A stretch of 64,000 nt of DNA from Symsagittifera roscoffensis (Eukaryota; Xenacoelomorpha; Acoela; Convolutidae), in assembly GCF_963678635.1 (NCBI RefSeq), contig NC_087069.1, positions 18,822,660-18,886,659 of the forward strand, written 5' to 3'. The first letter of the stretch is position 1. Each line of letters begins with the position of its first letter. Both the position numbers and the translations under genes were made by a program. Below, piece after piece: positions 10,237 through 23,085 of the stretch. The notes beneath the pieces are model-generated. The model was not told where the DNA came from. It did not search any database and worked only from the letters and a program-made list of their open reading frames with translations.

Positions 10237-13200
10237 CAACATCATCATCTTCATCTGAATCGACTAATCCTTTGTAGTTAATTTGCTTTTTAGCTCGGCC
10301 AACTCTGCTACTTTTCACAACGGGTGAGTCATCGTCATCATTATCATCGATTTTAAACTCGTCTTCTGATTCATCGTCTGATTCGATTTTAATCGCTTTC
10401 ACAGGAGCCGTTTTCTTCTTGGGAGCAGTAGTCCTGGAAGATGTTGCTGGTTCTGGTTTCGGCTTGGAGGACGCGGCAGCAGTTTTTGGTTTCTTGGCCA
10501 CAACTACTGGACTCTCATCATCAATGTCCAGGTCATTTTCTGCGTCTCCGTTCATATCATCATCTTCATCATGATATTCTGGCTCCTTAACCAAAAAAAG
10601 TATAAAACCAGTCCTGGATGGTATGTTTGGATATCAGACAAAATAACAAAATTACACTTGTTCTTGCCAGTGAAATTGAAATTGATCGGCAATAAAAACA
10701 TTTCAAACTGCCACAATTTCAGGTTTCAACACAGAGGCGAAGCTGCGCTTCGCAAACACTTGCGAGAACACGACTAAAAAGCAGGTCTATCAAGTGAAAT
10801 ACGAAAAAGTAGAAATAAAGCCCCGAATTAGCAAAAACTCGGCTACGTATAGGATTCGAAACTGCGACCTACTACATTCAAAAGATTTTGGTCTCACGCA
10901 CTATCCACTCAGCTACGCAAGCTTACCGACCGACAAAACTAGTCACGAATAAAGCAGCTACTTATGCAAATCAATTGCCAAAGCAATTCAGAAAAATTGG
11001 CACCAAATACAAATAGACTCAATCTTGTAAGTAATAATTTGGAATACGACAAACTGAAGGCATCCACACTAACTTTGCATGTATAAAATCGCGAAGCAAA
11101 AAGCCACATTATGTATAAATTATGCATTTCAAAAAATTGCGAGATAAATTGAGTTATAAAATTTCTGAAATCGATTTTTCATTATTGTTCTTGTTTGAAA
11201 CAAATCACTTTTTTCGGTTCATTTGATGAATTAACAATGCATCAACTATGTTTAATTATTACTATTCGGATGTCAAATCACATGTTGTGAAAAAGCTTTG
11301 AAGGTGCCCAAAAATTTGGGCGACTTAGGTTGGAAAAAAAGACGGTTCGTACTAATACACTCGCTTCGCAAGTGTAACCATAGAAAACGTCTAAGAGTAT
11401 CATATATGATGTATTCATAGCTAGACACGAAAAAAATATATCGTCCAATTAGAAACAAAATGTTCACCGCAAAAATCAAAGCCGGTCAGAAAAACATTGA
11501 TAAAAACACAAACCTCTTCATCTTCATCTTCATCGTCATCAATTTCCGACAAATCGTCCTCTTCTTCTTCTGAATCAGATTCCCAAGGATCCTTCTTTCT
11601 TCCTCCCTTCTTCGCCGGCGACGACTTACCACCTGATTCCTTTTTCACACTCTTGGAGCCCATATCAGTCAGCTTCATCTGTTTCGATCTAGGCCCAGCC
11701 GAGGACCCAGACGCCTTGCTTCCAGCTACTGTCTTGTTCGCGGGTCGCTTCACCGCAACTTTCTTTGCGCCCGACGTTCCTTCTGCTTTCTCAAGTTTAG
11801 GTGAAAGGAGTTTCAGAGCTTTACCTTGGCCGCTTTCATTCAGCCGTTCCGCGAGCGATTTACCGACTAGTTCGTCTTCCGAATCAACTGGTTCGGCTTT
11901 TACGTCACCACCATTCGTTTCTCCTTCAATTTTCTTGGCCTTCGCTAGTGCTCGTTTACCTGGCGGCTTTTCTTTACTTGCTTTCAGTTTGTCCGAGCTG
12001 GGTGGTTCAATTAGCTTTGCATTGGCACTTGGTTTCGTATCAAGCAAAGCGCCCTCTTTCTTAGTAGACCTCCCGATTTTACCCTTCTTCTTACTCGCTG
12101 CTTTGTTAGACAGCGCTACAGCCGCTGCGCTTTCTTCATGTTCAAGTTGTTCTTGCACTGCCAATTCTTTCAATGTCGCGTCAAGATCATCAAGCCACAA
12201 TTTCTTAATCGTTGTTTTCTCCAATATTTTCAACTCAGTCAGTTTTTCGTCTCTTTGCTTCAGAATTTCATCTTTCTTTTCTTTGGTCAAATTTAGCAGC
12301 GGCATTCCCAGAAGGTACTGATAGTCGGGGCCGGATTCTGTTTCCTTTGAAGTTGTCGCTTCATCTTCATTTTCACTGTCCGAAACTTCATCGCCCATCA
12401 ACATTTTCAACTTTTTACTTTGATCGTCTTTCCACTTTTTGACAGGATCTGAAGGGTAATGTTTGGCAATTAACTCCTTGATAAGAATCTTTTTCATCTT
12501 ATTCTCCACAATGATAGTTCCTTCAATTTTTTCCAGAATGAACCGAGCAATCGCACTCAATTTTTCACTCTCACAAGTCAATAATCCGACCATAAATTTC
12601 TTTCGTTTATCATACATGTCCAGTCTTATGACAAAAAACTCTTTCAAAATTTCAATAGTCGATTCGTATTTCTTGATGCAATTATTCGAATCAAAGAGAA
12701 CCATATTTGAACTTGCTTTATCCGTTGCCAATTTGAAGAATTTGTGCAAACCCCCAGCTGAATTTTCTGCTTCGTGCAATTTATCCGCTGGCATGTAAAC
12801 TACAAACTTAACAGTCGTATCCGTGTGATACTCTTTGTAGTCCGTAATGACTGGTTTGTCCTTTTCGGTCCCATTTAACATCGGCTCTAAGACCGCTTCT
12901 TTGTAGTTTTGTGTCCACACACCAACGGGGAGTTCTGTAATCTCAATTGTAGTTTCATCTAGAACGGCCACATTGCCGAAAACAGTGTAATGTTCCTCGT
13001 CAATTTGACGAACAGTTCCTTGGAAATTTTTCCAAGATGGCATCATCGGCAACGGTTCCTCGGCGTTCAGCAGTCTCTTCAAGTTTGCAATGACTTCTCT
13101 TACATCGTGGTTCAATATCTTCGTCGACCAACCGGTTCCGATACCTTCAGCGCCGTTAATCAAAACCGTGGGAAGTACTGGACAATAAAACTCTGGCTCA

Positions 13201-16200
13201 ATTTTCTGGTTGTCTTCAAACTGCGGGTTCAAATTTGGTTCGTCGTTGGCGTTAAACATGATTTTGGTTACCGGGTTCAACATCGTGAAAATGTACCTTG
13301 GACTAGCAGCATCTTTGCCGCCTTGCAATCGTGTACCGAACTGTCCAATGGGCAAAAGTAGATTCAAGTTGTTTGACCCGACAAAATTTTGGGCCAAATT
13401 TACAATTGTTCCTTGGAGGGACACTTCACCATGGTGATACGAAGACTTTTCAGCAACCGAACCCGCAAGTTGGGCAACTTTGACTTCTTTTTTATCATTC
13501 CTTTTGAAACATGTGAATAGCACTTTTCTTTGACCTGGTTTGAGTCCATCCATTATATTCGGAATTGACCTTTCTGTATCCGCGTTTGAAAACAAGACCA
13601 ACTCCTTGTGAATAAAGTCTGAATAAGTGACCGTTTTTGTGTCTTTCTTGTAGAGGTACACCTCTGATTCATTATTGCGACGTCTTTCAGTTCGGTCAGT
13701 CATGAAATTGGTAAGCCAATCTTTTCGCTCGTTTGCTTTGTTCTTCGCGAATCCGAGCTCAATTGAATTGTCACATTCACGACCACCATATTTAAACAGA
13801 ATCCGATGTCGTTCCATGTCTGAGAAATACTCTTTAGCCTCTTTCATAGTTGAGGTACCCAAACCTTTGTAGTACTTTATACTATAGGTTTTCCAATTCG
13901 GGGTATTATTTCTCCATTCATCAAATTCAGGTAAACTAAAGAAGGATTGAACTTCTTTACCTTTTGTCACTTTAACAATCGGGGTTATAAACTGCTCAAC
14001 AAAGTTCTTTTTTAAGAGTCCCGGCCAGAAATGATGGACCATGTTAATCAACAGTCCTTTGATATGTGATCCGTCTTGATCCTGATCTGTCATTATCATT
14101 ATCTTTCCGTATCTCAGACTCTTTAAATCATCGACATCTTCGTACTTCTTCTTCGGTTGCAAGCCAACTATTTTCATAATGTTATTTATTTCTTTGTTTC
14201 CAATAATTTGCGACGTGGCAGAGTCCCGGACGTTCAGAAGTTTACCTCGTAGAGGGAAGACTCCGTAATTGTCTCTTCCGACTACTCCGAGTCCAGAAAC
14301 AGCCAAAGATTTGGCCGAGTCTCCCTCGGTTAGAATCAGGGTGCAATCGTGAGAACCTTTTCCTCCGGCTTCGTTGGCGTCATCTAGTTTGGGTATACCC
14401 TTAAGCTTCACCTGAAATTGAGTTTTTGAAAATTTCACAGAAAACTTTTAATTCACTGGTGTCTCAATATGTCATTTTAATTCAATAGATAGACATTTTT
14501 TTACTTGTGGATATTTATGTCTGCCTGTCTGTAAGTTCTATGTAAAACATAGCCAACTGACAGTTGGAAAAGAAACATGAACGCAAGGAAATAGAATAAA
14601 ATTGACTTTTTTAAGCTTCAACTTGCGAATTTTAACAAAAAAAAGATTTTTTAACGAACAATTTCATTTTAACGAACAAGCTCTTTAATTTTAACGAACA
14701 ATTTCTGTTTGACTCGCTTTTGATGAAACTAACCCAATTTGAGAAAAATGGATCAATAGGTAAAATTTTTATTTCGCCGGGAAATCTGATAATAAAATTC
14801 CATTTCCAAAATTAGAAGTTAATCACGTTCGTGAGTCACCTTTACATTTTTGCTGTTCGATAGTGGAGTTTGCCTTCATTTTATTAAAAGAACTGAATTT
14901 ATAAAGAACTCAATAGTCAAACCGCGAAACATCAAAATTGAACGTGAACTTTATCCTGAAAAATCACCAAGACCTATAGAGTACTCACTACGTTCATTAC
15001 TCCTAGAAGGTCAAAAAGGAACTAAAAGCACGTTAAGCTCGGCATAAAACAAAAAATTACCCGAAAGGAATAAACATCTCGGCCATGAGATTTTCCCTTA
15101 CTTTCGTGATAATTCCTGTTTTATTTTGTTCATACCTGTTTCTTGTCAGTTCCTCCTTTTTTGTTCAGATCTTTCTGCGCTTTGAAGTTCAGCCACTGCA
15201 ACACATTGTCCACAATCCCACAGTTAACCACACCCTTCATGAAATTCTCCGAAAGCTCACACTTCGAGCCGAACTTCTTCGCTTGGAGCGTCATGTTTTC
15301 CTTCGTTTGAGAATCGAAAGTCGGGTTCTCAACGAGACAGTTTATAAACACCCACATTTGATTCTTAACTTGAAAAGGCTTCACTGGTTGTTTGTCTTTA
15401 TTTTTCCGGTTCACAGTCGTAATCAACTTCTCAACTAGTTGGTCTACAACAGCGTTTACATGCGTTCCGCCTTTAGTTGTCGCGATACTATTGACGAAAC
15501 TGATTTGCTTGAAGCCAGTTTCAGAGTTGCAAACCGCCACCTCCCACCTTGTGTTGACTTTCTCGTGCACCAAAACAGGTGCCTGGATTGTTGGATCATC
15601 TTCAGCTGGTTTCTTTATAAACAACTCCACGTAGTCTTTGAAACTTTTAATGGGCAAAAGTTTTCCGTTCAAGTAAACCGATATTCCCGAAACTGTAGCA
15701 CACATATCGTAAGCTCTTTTCGTGAACAATGCAACAGTATCTGCATCCATTTTTTCCATGTTAAACTTCGTAAGGTCAGGTTCAAAAGTGACACAAGTGT
15801 AATCCTGGTCATTGTTGTTCTCAAGTATAACGGGCTCATTTGCCTTCGACATGTTATTCGCCCACGACTGTTTGAACTTCTTTTTATTAGCTTTACTCGC
15901 TGTTTCCACAGTGAACTTTTTACTAAACACATTGCACAGTTTGGCTCCATAACCGTTTCGACCTCCCGTGACCTTTTTCTGAGTGTCGTCAAAATTGCTA
16001 GAGGTTAGAAGGTGTCCAAAAATGAGTGAAGGGACGTACATCTTCTCCGTCTTGTGCATTTGGACCGGCACACCTAGGATACAATTAGGCCCATATGAAT
16101 AATCTCCCTGAATAGACCAAGTGAACAATCCCACCTTCAAAATTTAATGGCAAATTCAAGCATTAAGGCGTGCATGTACTATGCTCAAATCTGATTGGTT

Positions 16201-17079
16201 GAAACCTATTACTTTTAACCAAGTGAATGATCTTTCCCCTAATGTGATTTAGGGGGAGATTATTCACTTTGGTCCAACAATTACTGGCCACTTTTTTTGC
16301 TTGTTTTATCAAGTTGAACCAACTATTTTTGAATAAACTATAAAACATTATACAGAAAATGAAGTAAGCAAAGCAGCTAATTAATTGGTAGTTAAATTCG
16401 AATACGAAGAAGGACCACCGGCTGCTCTTTCACAAATTTTTCCGATTACCAGGATTTAGAAAATGAATTTTAAAAATAGTTGAAAATTTCGAAATTAAAT
16501 CTTTTGAATTATTATTATTTTTTTTCAAATTAAGGGCGATTACATTAGGTAAAACACAGATTAAAAAACAGATCAGATTTTTCAGAGTCACAAAATTTCG
16601 TGCGATTTGGCCTAAAAATCGGATAAATACAGACCATTATTCTCGACAGACTTTTTGGAACCCAAAAATCAACATCATTATTTCAATAGGAATAGGTCGT
16701 AGATATGATTATTCTAACCTGATCCATCGTTCCAAACAGAGTACACGTTCTTTTCCGGGTCAATAGTGATTTTCAGCTTTCTCATTTTCGGATCACGTTG
16801 CTTATTGTCAGCCGCGTTCACTAAGATTTCGTCGAAAATTTTAAACAGTCCGGGAGTAAAAGTGACCGGTCTGAATCGCATGCCCAGTTCTTCTCCATCA
16901 TAAACCCACATCTGCTGGGTAATTGGCTCGACACTTCCAATGTATGTATCAGGTCGGAGCAGAATATGTTCCAACTGGGTCTTTTTCTGGTATATTTTCT
17001 CGACTGAGTGTTTCCCACTTGGCGTACTACTTGTTCTGGAGCTGGTATCTCCTTGTTCAGTGACCGCGTGGCCATTCAT
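10232..17079 (-). CDS. TOP2: DNA topoisomerase II (type IIA), four exons
   Basis: Exons are 17079-16719, 16073-15136, 14411-11514 and 10585-10232. All three introns are GT-AG and the reading phase is kept, giving 1516 residues (human TOP2A has 1531). The enzyme passes one DNA duplex through a transient double-strand break in another, using ATP, in the nucleus. Visible in order: GHKL ATPase with N88-A-A-D-N and the G-R-N-G-Y-G loop (158-163); transducer loop Q376-T-K; TOPRIM E462-G-D-S-A and D542-Q-D-Q-D for metal binding; winged-helix catalytic tyrosine Y806 in S-P-R-Y-I-F-T-M-L; the G-A-E-G-I-G-T-G-W-S segment; coiled-coil gate; and a Lys/Glu/Ser-rich C-terminal tail with acidic patches. The positions fall within one residue of the human enzyme. 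ATG 17079 was chosen because it starts a short polar leader before the conserved ATPase. It is probably a single TOP2, not assignable to alpha or beta. Introns hold repeats, and a hAT-like MITE lies 140 bases upstream. Confidence 0.97.
10728..11382 (-). mobile_element. tRNA-derived repeat in the last TOP2 intron
   Basis: Best-preserved head of the family. The minus strand reads GTAGCTGAGTGGATAG (A box, 10916-10901) and AGTTTCGAATCCT (B box, 10863-10851), about 40 bases apart as in a tRNA. Both ends carry the CGCTTCGCAA motif. The region 10980-11130 matches 6590-6720, and a fragment recurs at about 20130-20210. Confidence 0.7.
14545..15010 (+). repeat. Dispersed repeat, copy 2, in a TOP2 intron
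   Basis: Relative of 4725-5220 in the same orientation. It accounts for most of the 724-base intron between the second and third coding exons. Confidence 0.55.
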
Positions 17080-17219
17080 CTTGCTCGGTTTAAAGAGACT
17101 CCCAGTACAGCTCAGATGACGTTTCCAGACTAGCTTGGTTAGCTGTTCTACACATTAATTTGAAAGTATGTTATCAAACTTCACTCAATAAAACAGCAAA
17201 AAATAATTGCAAATGCAGA

Positions 17220-17609
17220 CAGGGGCGGATTTAGGGGTAGGGGCTGGGCGGACGACCTCTTCTCAGGGATTCGATTCCCTGCCGACCCAAAGGTTCCCGC
17301 CTTTGCACTATTTTGAATTATCCATTTTTGGCTGACGTCCCTTTTTTTTAAAGGCGCCTTCGGTGCTTCGGTGCCAATATATACTAATTTTGCCAATATA
17401 TACTAATCCAAAAAATGTCTAAAAACAATTTTTCAGGCCTGTTTTTTGAAAAAATTACCTGCGGCCTAGAAAATTTTTGATAAAATAGGGTCGTAATTGT
17501 AGTTTCGGAGAGCTCAGAAAATCCAATTACTCGGCCTAAACATTAAAAAAAGGTCGACAAAATCTTTGAAAATCCGCCCTCCCTCGACAAAATCCTAGAT
17601 CCGCCCCTG
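17220..17609. mobile_element. hAT-like MITE, 390 bases
   Basis: It is bounded by near-perfect terminal inverted repeats: CAGGGGCGGATTTAGG at the left and CCTAGATCCGCCCCTG at the right, a terminus style common in hAT-group elements. Flanking octamers AATGCAGA and GAGCCAGA match at five of eight positions, a possible decayed 8-base target duplication. There is no coding capacity. It is related in part to the fragment in the GH16 intron. Confidence 0.7.
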
Positions 17610-17730
17610 GAGCCAGAGGCCAAAATTTGTTTTGACCAAATCACACTTTGAAAGGTGCAATTAAACACGGAGACACAAAAATCTACATCATTATGGACAA
17701 AACTCACTCTCAACATACTTCATCACATTA

Positions 17731-19103
17731 AAGCTGTCTCATTATGAGGCTTCTTGCATGCGAAACCTGACTTGGCGTATAAAATACCCAAATCCAAAGC
17801 TCAAGCTTCCTCACTACGTTTACTGGCGTTTTGACAGAGCCCAAAGAAATTGAAAATAATTCCTTTGAAATGCAAGAACAGCTGTTTGCAGTGCAGGTAT
17901 CACCAATAATTCTTACCACGTTTATTTGCAGCAAAAACCAGAATTTTCAGTTCAAGGCATAAATGTTTTTCAGATGGTATAAAGTCAGCTAAAAGTTAGA
18001 ACTGTCTTAAAAACATACCAAACACAAATAATCTATAACCTGCTTCAAACTCAGAAAATAATAGTCTGAACTAATATCATCAGCATCTACTGTACTTAAG
18101 CGCTGTTTATATGCATATACTGCAAAAAATGCCTAAAAATTGAAAACAAAACATAAATCCTCATATTAAAAAGATAGCCGGTTGCTGTGCAAGTAGCACA
18201 GAGTGTTCAGACCATAGTCTTAAAATTATACAAAAAAGCTTTTTCAAATTAAAAATATTGTCTTTTTTTTCGGCGTGGTGTGATTAAAGGCAAAAAACTG
18301 GGGATTAGGTGTATTCTACAACCATACCAAAATAAACAAAATGAAAAACAATTTTTGAAGAAAAGTTACCAGAAAAATTAAAAAAAAAAGAAAATTTGAA
18401 AGTTTTTTGCATTTTTTTTCTGAAAATTTTGATTCCAAAAAGGCGCTAAAACATTCAAAGCAAACTAAAAAAAACCGAAGTTAAACTCCGTTTTTACGTT
18501 TTAAATTAAGCTATTCAAAGCTTTTTAAGAAATTAAAATAAGACTGCTCGCTCGCTTTATTCGCTCGAAGACGAAAAATCAAAAATTTCAAATCGGTTTT
18601 TCTCGAGACTGGGAAAACATTTGTGAAATTTTTAAATGTGGTTCAAATCACGACTGTAAGGACTGTAACAGGATATATCACTCAACCCAGTAAGATCGTT
18701 ATTTGTGTTACCTGATTTTGCGTGAAAAAAATTAAAAAATAAAACAGACCCGAATACAAAGTTCCTCCCCATTTTCATTGGTCGGGACAACTAGATCTAC
18801 CAAATTTTCTATTTGTCTGTCTCACATGGTTTTGAATGAATTCATTTTGAGGAAAACATACCAAGTACAAAAACAAAGATTAAATTAGCATCGGATCAAG
18901 CTTACGAAGCGGTAACAAAGCAACAAACCTTGGGCAGACACCCTTTGAGCTCAGTTAAATGAAAAAATAATAATAATAAACAAAAAACTGAAATTGTGCC
19001 AAAACAGAGTTATTAAATAAACCGGAGTTATTAAATTTAAAATCAAGATAACAACGGTTTTCGAATAGAACGAGCACCTAAAATGCAGACATGCTCAGCA
19101 AAA
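17731..19103. repeat. Second tandem duplication, long copy (1373 bases)
   Basis: Head-to-tail with 19104-19728. The shared parts differ at about one position. The middle section (about 18060-18805) is present only here. It is non-coding and includes the inverted partner (18178-18222) of the repeat at 9630-9678. Confidence 0.85.
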
Positions 19104-19728
19104 AAGCTGTCTCATTATGAGGCTTCTTGCATGCGAAACCTGACTTGGCGTATAAAATACCCAAATCCAAAGCTCAAGCTTCCTCACTACGTTTACTGGC
19201 GTTTTGACAGAGCCCAAAGAAATTGAAAATAATTCCTTTGAAATGCAAGAACAGCTGTTTGCAGTGCAGGTATCACCAATAATTCTTACCACGTTTATTT
19301 GCAGCAAAAACCAGAATTTTCAGTTCAGGGCATAAATGTTTTTCAGATGGTATAAAGTCAGCTAAAAGTTAGAACTGTCTTAAAAACATACCAAACACAA
19401 ATAATCTATAACCTGCTTCAAACTCAGAAAATTTTCTATTTGTCTGTCTCACATGGTTTTGAATGAATTCATTTTGAGGAAAACATACCAAGTACAAAAA
19501 CAAAGATTAAATTAGCATCGGATCAAGCTTACGAAGCGGTAACAAAGCAACAAACCTTGGGCAGACACCCTTTGAGCTCAGTTAAATGAAAAAATAATAA
19601 TAATAAACAAAAAACTGAAATTGTGCCAAAACAGAGTTATTAAATAAACCGGAGTTATTAAATTTAAAATCAAGATAACAACGGTTTTCGAATAGAACGA
19701 GCACCTAAAATGCAGACATGCTCAGCAA
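19104..19728. repeat. Second tandem duplication, short copy (625 bases)
   Basis: Matches the two ends of the unit at 17731-19103 with the central 750 bases absent. The join has a short A/T-rich microhomology (AAAAT), which fits a deletion after duplication. Confidence 0.85.
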
Positions 19729-20649
19729 TTATCTGTTGGTTGACAAACTAAATGAGAAAATGATTCAGTGATTATGCTAGAAAAGCAGTTTAACTGAAAA
19801 AGTAAGTTCTGATTTAAAAAGCAAGAAAATGCTCGCGTATTTACCATTTTCAATTATAAGCAAAAAAGGCAACAATTTCAGTGTGACTCCAACCAACACC
19901 TTAAATTTAGCTGGAATCCATCAAATTGCAGATCATCATGCGATCGAGGAAACCATTCGTTAAAAAGAAAAACGAAAAACTCGAAAAATCAACCTTTACT
20001 GTTATTTTTGAAGTGAGATATACAGTGGTGACGCAGAGTCAAAAAGCAGTACCTCGCAAAAACCAGCGAATAAGCGTCAAAAGGAAGCCTGAAAATGCAA
20101 ACACAAAGTTGTCGTTAAGGCAGGTTTTTTCATTTTCACAAATTTTACATGTAATAATTTGGAATGTTTTAAGCTTAAGGCAACCACACTAAATTTGCCT
20201 GCTGCAATACTGTCCCCAAAAAAGCACAAAAAATGTACCTTAGGTTTTTTTAAAAGTTCTTTCAAATGTAACAATACGCTGCGCTTGTCTGAAAACGAAA
20301 AAAGGCCAGAAAAGATATATAGTTTTGGAAAAGAAACGATGTCTACAGGAACCGAGTAACAGGTCTAGAGCATCCAAGACGACTGCCCTACACATCTATG
20401 CTCATGACTCTTCAAGAACAGAAACGACATCATAAAAAAAGAGAAAAACGCAGATTCCGCAAGCCATTTTTCTGAAATATTTTTAGCTTCTCTCAAAAAT
20501 ATAAGAAATTGATCTAGAATTACCCCAAAACATTCTATTTGGGGCTTTTCTTCTATTTTTTACCATCTTATTTTATACTGAACTTTGTATTGTGGTTTCT
20601 GACGTGATGTTTATTGCTTAAAACTATCAACTCAGTTTCGTTTGTTTTC
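19729..20649. other. Non-coding, AT-rich, with a repeat fragment
   Basis: No gene is recognised. Positions 20130-20210 resemble part of the 650-base tRNA-derived family. Open frames near 19926 and 20159 look random. Confidence 0.4.
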
Positions 20650-21430
20650 AGTTTTGATAAAAGTCATATGAAACAAGGACAATTTTTGACAGTGTCCTGG
20701 CAATAGCTGAAAAGCAATTTCAATGGTAGTATGTTGTCAGCATTTTGTACCAATTTGCACATTTCGGCTAATTGTTCATGAAGTTATTCATGTATAGGTT
20801 GAAAATAAGGGGTCCCAAAATTGTACCTTGCAGTGCACCATGGTGGAAGCAGATCCAATAGGTTTCGCAAATATTTACAACAGCTTTTGTTGTCTATTGC
20901 TGATGAAAGTAAGAACGGCTTTCATTGCTGGCTCAGCGAATTCCAAATCTTTCAATCAAGTCTTGAAATTTTTAATGGTCAATAGAATGGAAAGCTTTTA
21001 ATAGATCTAAGAGATACGGCAACGTTTTTCTTTTTATCCAATGATTTGCGGAAAATATAGTATTGCGTCCATCATTGAATATGAAAATCTAAAATAATGC
21101 TAGATGTTGATAAGCAGGTTGATAGATAATAGATAATTATTGATCTGTTTGTATAAAAATTACTCAAAAATTCAAGAGTGTGCCTAATATGGAGATTCGT
21201 TTTTATTCCGCTGCTATTTCTGGCCGCCGCCGCTTATATATTGAGGAAGCAATCGCTTTTTTGAGTCTAGTTGGAAATAAATTTATTTTTATGGCTTCAT
21301 GTGAAAGAAACGCGAAGTTTGGGCAAATTTCATTGCATACATCTTTTAGAACCCAGGCAGAAAAGTCGGAAGGTCCCGCTCGTTTATTTTCATTTAAATT
21401 AATTAGTTCTTTTTAACACTCAACTTCACT
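20650..21430 (-). mobile_element. Decayed non-LTR retrotransposon (LINE) reverse transcriptase fragment
   Basis: Read on the minus strand from about 21400 downward, the pieces follow the order of a LINE RT domain. These are LNENKRAGPSDFSAWVLKD (like the N-K-x-x-G-P-D segment), then FPTRLKKAIASSIYKR, then DLLKAFHSIDH (21008-20976, like D-L-S-K-A-F-D-x-V-D-H), then GALQGTILGP (20842-20811, like G-x-P-Q-G-S-x-L-G-P). A degraded YADD region follows near 20700. Several stops and frameshifts interrupt it and both ends of the element are gone. The clade is not resolved (CR1, Jockey or RTE type). Confidence 0.8.
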
Positions 21431-23085
21431 AACAAACCGGAATTTAAAAAAATTGTCTGCTGTGTTTTTTTGTCCTTGTGTTCGTGTTGGTTATTTTTTC
21501 AGAAAAGTTTTTCAAAAACTACAGCAATACTAAAATTTTGTTTTTCCTCAGAAACCATAAAAATGCAGAGAAAAAATCACCAGACTGAATACAATTTTGA
21601 GATTCTATGAAGCCAAAAACCTTACCGGATTCATTTTGAAAAACAGTTTAAAAAGATCTTTATGATTTTGTTAAAAACAAATTAAATGATAAAGCACTAC
21701 AAAGAATAGACCATGTGCATAAAGAAAAAATAGCAAAAAAAACAACCGAAGATGAAATTTCAAAACGAAAAAGAATGCGAAACTCCAAAAAAGTTCATTG
21801 ATTTCACAATTTTTCTTGGATTCCGTAGCACTTAAGGTTTGCTGCAACCCATTCTTTCAATCAAACCAGTTGCAAGAAAATTCAGCAGCTCAATCACCTG
21901 CACCGAAAAGTATCAAGTAATCTAGTAAACACAACCGGTCGCTCAACGAACACTCAAAAAGTTTCCGGCTTAAGTTACCGTTACTTAGGTTTTTGAATTC
22001 TTTTCAAGTTTAATTTCTTTCTGTTTTTATTAAGAGCGTCAGTGAGTGAGGTTGATTTCAAAAAATTCGAAAACTTCTTGGAAGAGTTTAATCAATCTCA
22101 AATAATTACACTGCAAACTGACCATAGCAGGAAAATAACCGATAGTATAACAAATTGACACCAAGCATGCTCATAGAAAAAAATCACAAAACCAGCTATC
22201 GTGGTTGCAAAATAGTCAATTGAAAAGAAAAACTGAAAATGCGAATGCTTTTGTAAACGAGCTTTAATTTGTGATGCGACCGCTTAGCTCACAACCGAGT
22301 TTCAAGAGTCAGGTTCTCAAATCAAAACGAGTCGGATCAATTTTTATCAAGAACTTTTTCGGCAATACTGCCAGCATCAGTTATCTAGAAGACAAATAAT
22401 TATCAAAAACAAAACATTAAACCCCAGAAAACTTTTGACAAATAGACAACAAAGGATACGTCACTACGCTGATAATAGACATTTAGTTTAGGATCTGGCT
22501 AGAAATTTGGATCTGGCTACAAAGCAAGATAGTGGAGAAACTGTGCAGTATAAGAGCATCTGACTTGCGCTGAAATTCAGCTGAATGAATATGGTAAAGT
22601 ACTATACGCCGGAGCCGAAATGAATTTAAAATTATTACGAACCTTTAAAGAACTTAGTCAGCTTCAAACCAAATTTTGACTTCAACAGGCTGTAACAAGA
22701 TATCTGAAAAAAAAATTTCAAGCAAACATTTGTTCTAATCAACCGCCACCAATTTGGATACAAAACATAAAAAGGTAACTAAAAAGGATAACACAAGCAA
22801 CGTGAGCAAAATCAACTAGTCAACAAAAATAAACCAAGCTCTAGTTTTTCTTTGAATCGCCTGTTTATGCGCCTATTTTAGCAAAATGTATTTCTAATGC
22901 AAATTCCTCAGCTTATTTTAAACCTTAAATGCCGGTTTTAACTATGCTATTGACTTTCCCGTCGGCGTGGAATCTCTGGAATGAAAAATTATTCAGGCCA
23001 TGTGAAGTAATCTCAACTACGGAACCGGATCCCTTCCACTACCACCCACATTTGAAATTCAGTTTCGAAAAACTATTTTAATGTT
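21431..23085. other. AT-rich non-coding DNA
   Basis: About 1.65 kb without a gene, RNA or recognisable element apart from short homopolymer tracts. Confidence 0.45.

Larger units (their letters stand above)
8350..10557. repeat. Tandem duplication, second copy (2208 bases)
   Basis: Partner of 6236-8349. This copy contains the functional last TOP2 exon and is 94 bases longer because of the segment near 9618-9711. Confidence 0.9.

Noticed and set aside
10843-10920. Genuine tRNA gene
   Set aside because: A and B boxes are present, but the acceptor stem does not pair and the same head recurs in a dispersed repeat family.
11497-12321. Serine-rich 274-codon plus-strand ORF
   Set aside because: Antisense shadow of the Lys/Glu/Asp-rich TOP2 C-terminal exon.
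20020-20060. Tc1/mariner-like end (ACAGTGGTGACGC)
   Set aside because: No second inverted end or transposase nearby; the match is too short.
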